A stretch of DNA of 12,131 bases, taken from contig JANXZT010000011.1 in assembly GCA_025355395.1 (NCBI GenBank), forward strand, positions 1 to 12,131, read 5' to 3'. Both the position numbers and the translations under genes were made by a program. This stretch comes from Betaproteobacteria bacterium (GTDB lineage Bacteria; Pseudomonadota; Gammaproteobacteria; Burkholderiales; Casimicrobiaceae). Positions 7,102 through 12,131 of the stretch are shown here, piece by piece. The notes under the pieces are model-generated. The model worked only from the letters and a program-made list of their open reading frames with translations, was not told the origin of the DNA and did not search any database. The stretch's first letter is position 1, and every line of letters starts with the position of its first letter.

Positions 7102-7412
7102 TCAATGGGGCGCCGGCGCGGCTTCGCCGGGCTGTTGGGCAGCGTGTACTCTGATCGGGTGATCGAAGCCCTTGAGTGAAACTTCTCCCAGGTCCTGGAA
7201 GGTCAGCCCCTTTCCCATGCACAGCTCGGCAACGGCGTTCGATACCAGACTCTGTTCCGGCTGAGCATGGGAACAGAGTCGCGCGGCAAGTTGAACCGTC
7301 GATCCGAAGAGATCCAGGTGATTCTCGACGGGCTCTCCTGCCGCGGCACCGATCCGAACCCTTCTTCTGCCGTAGCTCCGGTGATCTCGTGGATGTCCAT
7401 ATACATCGGCAT
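7102..7412 (-). pseudogene. DUF4242-class III cyclase fusion gene with internal deletion
   Basis: Two halves of one gene are fused out of frame. The start (ATG at 7412) has a strong GGAGGT four bases upstream and encodes MPMYMDIHEITGATAEE, typical of the N-terminus of DUF4242 (SCO4226-like) proteins. Just after that the cyclase frame is one base out. It runs from VRIGAAAGEPVENHLDLFGS through TVQLAARLCSHAQ to VSLKGFDHPIRVHAAQ and stops at 7104-7102. This is the C-terminal part of a class III cyclase domain, with the arginine of LAAR present and Gln in the asparagine position. As I recall the family, DUF4242-cyclase fusions run to roughly 270-300 residues. Most of DUF4242 and the front of the cyclase, including both metal-binding aspartates, are therefore gone. 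It lies 72 bases downstream of the OsmC gene on the same strand. Confidence 0.82.
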
Positions 7413-7484
7413 GGCGACCTCCGAAAAGTGCGACGTCTCGACGTCTAAGTTAACCGGCCCGCCGGGTCCGGATTAAACGCGTTT

Positions 7485-7997
7485 TCAGGCCACGGATACA
7501 TGATGCGACACAGTTATTTCCGGGGAGCGGCGCAGCGTTTGATAAACGACGCAATAGCGCTCAGTCAAGCGAATAAGCGTACCGAACTGATCTTCAGATG
7601 CGTCGGTATCCAGGTCGAAGTGAAGGCGGATACGCTGAAATCCAACCGGCGCATCCTTGGCGACACCCAAAGTGCCGCGAAAATCGAGATCGCCTTCGGC
7701 TCGAACCGCGCCGCTTCGAATAACGACGCCTATCGCCGTCGCGACGGCATTGAGCGTCACACCGGCGCAGGCAACAAGCGCCTCAAGCAACATATCACCC
7801 GAGCACGCGTTTAGTCCGGTGCCTCCCGTTGCCGGATGCAACCCTGCCGCGGTGAGTGCTTTGCCGGTTTGAACGTTGCAAGTGACCCCCTCACTCAGGC
7901 GGCCCTGGGCCCTTAGCGTAATCAGCGCGGTATCGGGGTGCTCTTTGTAGCGCTCTTTTATAGGCGCCTGGATGGCTCGAAGTTCTTCTGTCTTCAT
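7485..7997 (-). CDS. OsmC-family peroxide-reducing protein
   Basis: The 170-residue product is an OsmC/Ohr-superfamily protein, cytoplasmic enzymes that reduce organic hydroperoxides with a reactive cysteine pair. The two cysteines expected are present: C77 in LLEALVACAGVTLNAVA, on the central helix, and C149 in LTERYCVVYQTL, near the C-terminus. The lead-in ACSGDMLLEAL resembles the usual GxxPxELLLAAL segment but lacks its proline. The frame extends 14 codons upstream, but the ATG at 7997 (MKTEELRAI) fits the family length, with a modest AAAGAG upstream. It belongs to the broader OsmC group rather than being clearly Ohr or OsmC itself. The decayed DUF4242-cyclase gene follows 72 bases later on the same strand and may once have been co-transcribed. 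Confidence 0.87.
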   Translation of the reverse strand: MKTEELRAIQAPIKERYKEHPDTALITLRAQGRLSEGVTCNVQTGKALTAAGLHPATGGTGLNACSGDMLLEALVACAGVTLNAVATAIGVVIRSGAVRAEGDLDFRGTLGVAKDAPVGFQRIRLHFDLDTDASEDQFGTLIRLTERYCVVYQTLRRSPEITVSHHVSVA

Positions 7998-8158
7998 TGA
8001 ACTCTTTCTGTCTCGTTGTGATTCGGGCCTTGTTATCAAACGACATGCGCGTTGGATACCACGGCCTCAGCTTCAGGAAAACCGAAGGTCATGGATACAA
8101 CGCTACTCGATGCGGGAGCCGAGGGCAAATGACGCGGCGCTGCTCGTCGGGTTCGTGC

Positions 8159-8492
8159 AGCCCGGCGCGAATGCGCACTCCGCCGGCCGACTATCGATGG
8201 TCGAGCCATCGCGCCAACGCCTGCGGCGACCATGATCCCGTGGTGACGCCGCACCCGTCGGTCCTCGCGCTCGGCCCCGAGTGCCGAGGGACGGCGTGAC
8301 GTGTATCGCCGCTCGTTCGGCCTGGCGTTACCGGAGGACACCGTCAAGGTAATCCGCGACGCGACGCAATTCGAGTGGGTGCTCGGCAGTACGGCCTTTC
8401 GCCAGCACGTCGAGGCACGGACCGGCCGGCGTGCGGAGCGGCTTCCGATGGGTCGACCACGGACCGGCGCCGAGCCGAAAAGTGGTCTCTGA
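8159..8492 (+). pseudogene. REP-associated tyrosine transposase (RAYT), truncated and frameshifted
   Basis: Two adjacent forward frames together give the C-terminal part of a RAYT, a single-strand Y1 transposase related to IS200/IS605 enzymes. The first reads PADYRWSSHRANACGDHDPV and TPHPSVLALGPE to a TGA at 8297-8299. The second continues from about 8286 with EGRRDVYRRSFG, IRDATQFEWVLGSTAFRQHV, and GRRAERLPMGRPR to a TGA at 8490-8492. The frame change falls between about 8279 and 8291. The catalytic half with the HUH motif and tyrosine is missing. Upstream, 'agcccggcgcgaatg' may be a shrunken form of the usual NPVRARM segment. It cannot encode an active enzyme. Confidence 0.8.
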
Positions 8493-8495
8493 CCC
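8478..8495 (+). repeat. RAYT-associated end motif
   Basis: The sequence aaaagtggtctctgaccc contains the RAYT stop codon and the small palindrome GGTC-TCT-GACC. I recall closely similar motifs at the 3' ends of many proteobacterial RAYT genes. No paired copy is visible in the window. Confidence 0.4.
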
Positions 8496-8501
8496 TACAT
8501 T

Positions 8502-8738
8502 TCAGGGCAGGGTCGTTCTTGCCTTGCAGTCCGGGGCGTCTCCTGCGGTGGCACCGACGCGGCAGACGAATACGCTGCGTTCCAGCGGATCGTAGAACCA
8601 GGCGAAGGAGACGCCGTTCGACGATGAGCTCGCGATTGCGCTCACTGCCGGTCGAAGGTCGGCTCTCACCTGAGCTAACGCGTGGACGGCGTATCCGAGC
8701 ACGCCGGCGAATAACACAAGTGCTGCATTTTTAATCAC
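8502..8738 (-). CDS. Small predicted exported protein, unknown function
   Basis: This gene encodes 78 residues from a GTG at 8738. AAGGAGG sits six bases upstream, one of the best ribosome sites in the window, which decides the start. The N-terminus MIKNAALVLFAGVLGYAVHALA is a signal peptide or membrane anchor with a likely ALA cleavage site near residue 22. The rest (QVRADLRPAVSAIASSSSNG, then FAWFYDPLERSVFVCRVG, ending CKARTTLP) has two cysteines that could pair in the periplasm. I do not recognise a named family, though the 'AWFYD...VCR' pattern reads like a conserved small-protein core. It lies 47 bases downstream of the GST gene on the same strand, probably in one transcript. Confidence 0.72.
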   Translation of the reverse strand: MIKNAALVLFAGVLGYAVHALAQVRADLRPAVSAIASSSSNGVSFAWFYDPLERSVFVCRVGATAGDAPDCKARTTLP

Positions 8739-8785
8739 GGTATCCTCCTTGTCGCGCGTGCGACGGGCAGGGTAGAGCCCCCCCA

Positions 8786-9406
8786 TCAGCTCAGCGGTTG
8801 CATCACGATCTCCTTGAACGCCGGCCGCCTTGCCAGCATATCGAACCAGCGTTGCGCGCTCGGCAGCGAGGGCCGCTCGATCGGCAATGCCATCCAGCGC
8901 CAGACGCCGCAGCCGAGCGCAATATCCGCCATCGTGAACGTGTCTCCGGCTACGTATTCGGTTGCGGTCAGACGGTGATCGAGCATTTCGAGCGCCTCTG
9001 CGCACTTCTTGCGTGCGCTCTCGATGCCAGCCAGATCGCGCTGCTCGGGCGGGGTGCGGATAAGGCCCAGAAATAACGGGCGAAGCGCGGGCCACAAGGT
9101 GGACACGTGCCAGTCCATCCACTGGTCTGCAACGGCGCGGGCTTTCTGATCGGCGGGACATAAGCCGCCGCGAGAATGCCTGGCGGCGAGATACCGTACG
9201 ATCGCATGAGACTCCCAAAGGACGAGGTCGTCATCGACGATGGTCGGCACCAGGCCATTGGGATTCATCCTGCGATACTCGGGAGTATTCACGATCCCGA
9301 ACGGACCGCCGGCGTCCTTGCGCTCATAGGCAAGCCCCATTTCGGCGCAACACCACAGCACCTTCTGCACATTGACGGAATTCGCCCGTCCCCATACGAC
9401 CAACAT
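8786..9406 (-). CDS. Glutathione S-transferase family protein
   Basis: The 206-residue product is a cytosolic glutathione S-transferase, conjugating glutathione to electrophiles or reducing disulfides. The thioredoxin-like N-terminal domain (about 1-78) shows GRANSVNVQKVLWCCAEMG with S10 as candidate catalytic residue. NPNGLVPTI carries the cis-proline (P54), and LWESHAIVRYLAAR has the gamma-glutamyl-binding E65 and S66. The helical C-terminal domain contains AGDTFTMADIALGCGVWRW, the usual N-capping segment. Length is normal. The ATG at 9406 has GGAGG five bases upstream. The DUF5648 gene ends 58 bases upstream and the small exported-protein gene begins 47 bases downstream, so an operon is likely. 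The substrate is unknown. Confidence 0.93.
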   Translation of the reverse strand: MLVVWGRANSVNVQKVLWCCAEMGLAYERKDAGGPFGIVNTPEYRRMNPNGLVPTIVDDDLVLWESHAIVRYLAARHSRGGLCPADQKARAVADQWMDWHVSTLWPALRPLFLGLIRTPPEQRDLAGIESARKKCAEALEMLDHRLTATEYVAGDTFTMADIALGCGVWRWMALPIERPSLPSAQRWFDMLARRPAFKEIVMQPLS

Positions 9407-9464
9407 GCTTGCCTCCGATCTTGTTTGCTCCGCCTTATTGATAATTCCCGAAATGAGTGACAGC

Positions 9465-10466
9465 TTATCGCGGCGCGCACATGACGACGAGGTCCGTTCC
9501 GTCGCCTTCGGGGAGCCACTTCCTCGCCACCATTGAATCGCGCAGCGCCCGGTCCGTCATGTAGCGGTGATTCGCGTCCGGACGGTTGCTGAACACGCGA
9601 TAAACCTCCGTGGTGTCGGCCGGACAGGTGCCCAAAGTTGGCAGGAACATTTGCATGAACTGCCGATCCTCGAGCACGAACGTCGGATTGTTCTGGGCGG
9701 TGCCGTTGCACTTGACGGTGCCCCGGCCGAAGAAATGGGAGTTTCCCTTGTCCGGCGGGATGTAGAAGCGGCATACCGGCGTCGTGCCGGCCTGCGCGGT
9801 CGGGTAGGTCTTGAACGTCCTGCCGGTGCGCACCCAGCCCTTGATCGTGGTGCCGGCGTCGAGGATCGCGATCTCGCCCGCGATCCACGTGATGAAGTAG
9901 TGGTCCAGCGCGGTGTTGTAATACTCGATCACGTCGACCGCCGAGGGCGTCGGCGTGTCCGACACCGCCTGGATCTTCCATGTGCCGGCGCGGGTTCCCT
10001 GGGCGCCGATGTCGTCCCACGAGCCGAGACGCGGTCGGAGCACCGGGGCGTCGGAACCGACGCGGCCGTAGATGGGACCGATGCCGCCCGAGCCGACGAA
10101 CAGGAAGAGGAACTGGACGCAGTCCGAAATGGCACAGTTGGCGATCACGAAGTTGTTCTTCGCGCCGTCGAACGCGAAGACACCCGGGCCCGGCACGAAG
10201 GCCGACCCGTTCCAGGTGAAGATCACCAGACCGGTCGGGAACGTAACCCCGTTCAGCGACACCTTGAGATTCGAGGCGTAGGTGATGTACGTGCCATCGT
10301 CGGTGCCCTCGAAACTGCCAGTGACGATCGTCCCGAATCCTTCGTAGATGCCTGCCACCTGGCCAGGAGGAAACTCATAACTGAAATTGTAGACCGTCGC
10401 CGATGCCGAGCCCACCGATCCGGCCATCACGAATACGACGATCAAAGCCAGAAACTTGGCGTACAT
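9465..10466 (-). CDS. Exported protein with C-terminal DUF5648 domain
   Basis: The 333-residue product has a signal peptide (MYAKFLALIVVFVMAGSVGS, likely cut after ASA near residue 23) and should be exported. Residues about 24-110 form a beta-rich region (TVYNFSYEF, TGSFEGTDDGTYITYAS) like the start of many PEP-CTERM-type secreted proteins. No PEP-CTERM sorting tail is present. Residues about 177-333 match DUF5648: VIEYYNTALDHYFIT, GWVRTGRTFKTYP, PVCRFYIPPDKGNSHFF, and EVYRVFSNRPDANHRYMTD. The function is unknown; the repeated aromatic-histidine blocks suggest a surface-binding fold. The frame extends 43 codons upstream, but the signal peptide places the start at ATG 10466, with GAGGGG upstream. 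It heads the probable GST operon. Confidence 0.82.
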   Translation of the reverse strand: MYAKFLALIVVFVMAGSVGSASATVYNFSYEFPPGQVAGIYEGFGTIVTGSFEGTDDGTYITYASNLKVSLNGVTFPTGLVIFTWNGSAFVPGPGVFAFDGAKNNFVIANCAISDCVQFLFLFVGSGGIGPIYGRVGSDAPVLRPRLGSWDDIGAQGTRAGTWKIQAVSDTPTPSAVDVIEYYNTALDHYFITWIAGEIAILDAGTTIKGWVRTGRTFKTYPTAQAGTTPVCRFYIPPDKGNSHFFGRGTVKCNGTAQNNPTFVLEDRQFMQMFLPTLGTCPADTTEVYRVFSNRPDANHRYMTDRALRDSMVARKWLPEGDGTDLVVMCAPR

Positions 10467-10837
10467 TTGGACAATCCCCTCGTCTTGTTGTTTGGTGTTG
10501 TTGTTCAAAGGCCTCGATGGCCGCGGCGCAGCGGCTGCAATTCTGATGTCGGCCTGGCAGGACAGTCCAACCGAGCTGCCCCGCCCTCTACGCACCGTCA
10601 GTGTCGCCGATTGCGTTGACCGCGTGCGTATTTCCTCGTCATGTCGCGTTGCTGGTCACAGTCAATGCGGTCCGGTCAAGGCCATCGGTAATTCACGGGA
10701 ATCGTTATATCACGCGGGTTTCCAAGGTTTTTAGGGTGGTGTCGACTTGCCCGCAAAAGCCACTTTCCTGCGGATGTTCCCGAGAGGTCACTGATCTCGG
10801 GGTAGACCATGTACGAAGGCAGCAGCGCGTGGGCTGC

Positions 10838-10850
10838 ATTGCGTCGCAAT
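10838..10850. promoter_or_regulatory. Palindrome, candidate operator before the GlxA-type regulator
   Basis: ATTGCG-T-CGCAAT is a perfect palindrome with a one-base centre, ending 44 bases before the regulator ATG. ATTGCG recurs at 10875-10880. It could be an autoregulatory operator or the site of another regulator acting on the divergent pair. The sequence shows only the symmetry and the repeated half-site. Confidence 0.35.
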
Positions 10851-10881
10851 ACCGGGGGGTCGCTGCGGACCACGATTGCGG

Positions 10882-10887
10882 TAACAT
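10882..10887 (+). promoter_or_regulatory. Possible -10 element next to the regulator start
   Basis: TAACAT lies seven bases before the ATG at 10895. No good -35 is found 16-18 bases upstream and no Shine-Dalgarno site is visible. If it is a true -10, the transcript would start at or beside the ATG and be leaderless. Confidence 0.2.
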
Positions 10888-10894
10888 CGCACGC

Positions 10895-11965
10895 ATGCCG
10901 CCGACTCCGAAGCTACCGCGCTCGCGCGAGGCCGCGACACTCGCGCCGCAATCGCGCGCCGAACCGAAGCCGCCCCCGTACATGGTCGGCTTTTACCTGG
11001 TGCCGGAGTTCCCGATGATGGCGTTCGCCTCCGCCATCGAGCCATTGCGCGCTGCCAATCGACTGACCGGTGAGCAACGCTTTGGTTGGCGGCTTTTTTC
11101 GCGCGATGGCGCACCGGTGCATGCGAGCAACGGCATCGACATCACGGTGCATGGCTCGATCCACGACGCTCCGGTGCTCGATTTGCTGCTGGTCTGCGCG
11201 GGGTCCCGGGAAGCAGGTGTCGGCGACCACGCGGTCTTCACATGGTTGCGCGAACTCGCTCGTGGCGGCACGGCAATCGGCGCCATCAGCCTGGGCGCGT
11301 ACGTATTGGCCTACGCCGGCCTCCTCGACGGACGGCGTTGCGCACTGCACTGGGAAAGCCTCGCCGTATTCGCCGAGAAGTTTCCGCGCATCCGGACGAC
11401 GACCGACATCTTCGTCATCGACAGCAACCGCTACACCTCATCAGGCGGCACCGCGGCGCTGGACATGATGCTGCAGGTGATCACCGACCGCGAAGGACGT
11501 GCGCTGGCCAACGATGTTTCCGAGCAGTTCATCCATCCGCGCATCCGCGGCGCTCAGGATTCGCAGCGGATGGCCATTCATAGCCGGCTGGGCGTTGCCA
11601 ACGACAAGCTGATCGCGTCCATCAGCATCATGGAGGCGGCCTTTGATGAGCCGCGACCGGTGCAGGACATTGCCGCGGACGTCGGGTTGTCAACGCGTCA
11701 GCTCGAGCGGCTCTTCGCAAAGTATCTGGACGCGACCCCGAGCTATTATTACCTGAAGCTTCGCCTGGACCGAGCGCGGACGATGCTGTTGCAGACGACC
11801 AAGCCCATTCTCGACATTGCGGTTGCGTGCGGCTTTGCGTCAGCGTCGCATTTCAGCCGATGTTACCGGGCGGTGTACGGACACAAGCCAAGCGACGAGC
11901 GCGGCAACTGGGGCCAGGCGCCGACCCCGGGGCCTGCTCCCAATGTCTCCCGGCGCAAGCGATGA
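10895..11965 (+). CDS. GlxA-family AraC-type transcriptional regulator (GbdR/CdhR-like)
   Basis: The 356-residue product has a DJ-1/PfpI-like amidotransferase-fold sensor (about residues 29-215) followed by an AraC/XylS DNA-binding domain (about 237-332). Sensor marks are YLVPEFPMMAFASAIEPLRAAN, the elbow GAISLGAYVLAYAGLLDG with serine where catalytic relatives have cysteine, CALHWESL, and SSGGTAALDMM. The two helix-turn-helix units are PVQDIAADVGLSTRQLERLF and ILDIAVACGFASASHFSRCY. This layout matches GbdR (glycine betaine/dimethylglycine) and CdhR (carnitine), activators of quaternary-amine catabolism. No such catabolic gene is in the window, so the ligand is open. The start is taken at ATG 10895. 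ATG 10982 is an alternative that would remove a proline-rich leader. It is divergent from the DUF5648-GST operon. Confidence 0.9.
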   Translation: MPPTPKLPRSREAATLAPQSRAEPKPPPYMVGFYLVPEFPMMAFASAIEPLRAANRLTGEQRFGWRLFSRDGAPVHASNGIDITVHGSIHDAPVLDLLLVCAGSREAGVGDHAVFTWLRELARGGTAIGAISLGAYVLAYAGLLDGRRCALHWESLAVFAEKFPRIRTTTDIFVIDSNRYTSSGGTAALDMMLQVITDREGRALANDVSEQFIHPRIRGAQDSQRMAIHSRLGVANDKLIASISIMEAAFDEPRPVQDIAADVGLSTRQLERLFAKYLDATPSYYYLKLRLDRARTMLLQTTKPILDIAVACGFASASHFSRCYRAVYGHKPSDERGNWGQAPTPGPAPNVSRRKR

Positions 11966-12131
11966 CAATGATGCCGTCCGACGACCACGCCGTTTCGAGA
12001 ATGCCGCCAAAGCTGTGGAAATGCGGCTTCACGATCGCCGCAGTGGTGGCGGCTCGCGGCTGCGCACCAAGCCAATCAGCATCTCGTCCGGTGCGGTGGT
12101 GACGCGCACCGGACCGGCAAGTGCGCTGGTG
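11966..12131. other. Right edge, no assigned gene
   Basis: On the reverse strand one frame enters from the window edge, reads TSALAGPVRVTTAPDEMLIG and a further 13 codons, and stops at 12031-12029. It could be the tail of a gene convergent with the regulator, but nothing in it identifies a family. No clear terminator hairpin follows the regulator. Confidence 0.25.

Larger units (their letters stand above)
10467..10894. other. Divergent promoter region
   Basis: This 428-base interval separates the reverse-strand DUF5648 gene from the forward-strand regulator gene and must hold both promoters. Next to the DUF5648 start is a low-complexity leader (reverse strand 'aacaacaacaccaaacaaca'), probably unstructured in RNA. 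Next to the regulator start is a perfect palindrome. The regulator frame stays open upstream to 10601, but without family similarity. I see no other gene. Confidence 0.5.

Noticed and set aside
9567..10619. 350-codon forward open frame opposite the DUF5648 gene
   Set aside because: It is Arg/Gly/Glu-rich with no domain. The reverse frame has a signal peptide and DUF5648 motifs.
11863..12102. Short frames on both strands at the right edge
   Set aside because: They have arginine-rich or mixed composition and no domain. The forward one overlaps the end of the regulator gene.

Overview
The window is about 12.1 kb of moderately high-GC DNA with single-copy metabolic, regulatory and exported-protein genes. 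The gene families present (LctP, OsmC, GST, YceI, a GlxA/GbdR-type AraC regulator, DUF5648, a RAYT remnant) suggest a Pseudomonadota chromosome, most likely beta- or gammaproteobacterial. The class cannot be fixed from the sequence alone. The density of decayed genes and short repeats marks it as an accessory, rearranging region.

Left part (1-3735). A short reverse-strand remnant resembling the C-terminus of a LysE-type exporter is followed by a repeat-like fragment. Next comes an intact reverse-strand L-lactate permease gene (lctP/lldP family) with a plausible promoter. Upstream of it lies a short repeat, then the C-terminal stub of a tyrosine recombinase, then a reverse-strand DUF6398 gene.

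Middle part (3736-7412). Forward-strand genes encode a stand-alone SnoaL/NTF2-like protein, a SnoaL-like domain fused to a class III nucleotide cyclase domain, and a YceI-family lipoprotein. A stretch of about 640 bases without a recognisable gene follows, carrying a second copy of the repeat seen near 2437. Next is the clearest hidden feature: a reverse-strand pseudogene with an intact Shine-Dalgarno site and the first residues of a DUF4242-like protein. It is joined, out of frame, to the C-terminal half of another class III cyclase domain.

Right part (7485-12131). A reverse-strand OsmC-family gene lies just upstream of that pseudogene. Then comes a frameshifted, 5'-truncated REP-associated transposase (RAYT) remnant. 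A likely reverse-strand operon follows: an exported DUF5648 protein, a glutathione S-transferase and a 78-residue exported protein of unknown function. Divergent to it is a GlxA-family AraC regulator resembling GbdR/CdhR, with a perfect palindrome upstream that could be an operator.

The genes do not form one obvious pathway. Themes are cyclic-nucleotide signalling (one intact and one decayed cyclase), peroxide and electrophile defence (OsmC, GST), carboxylate uptake, and mobile-DNA debris. I see no CRISPR array, rRNA, complete tRNA, complete insertion sequence or convincing new defence system. The best leads are the SnoaL-cyclase fusion, the deleted DUF4242-cyclase gene, the small exported protein behind GST, and the dispersed repeat.
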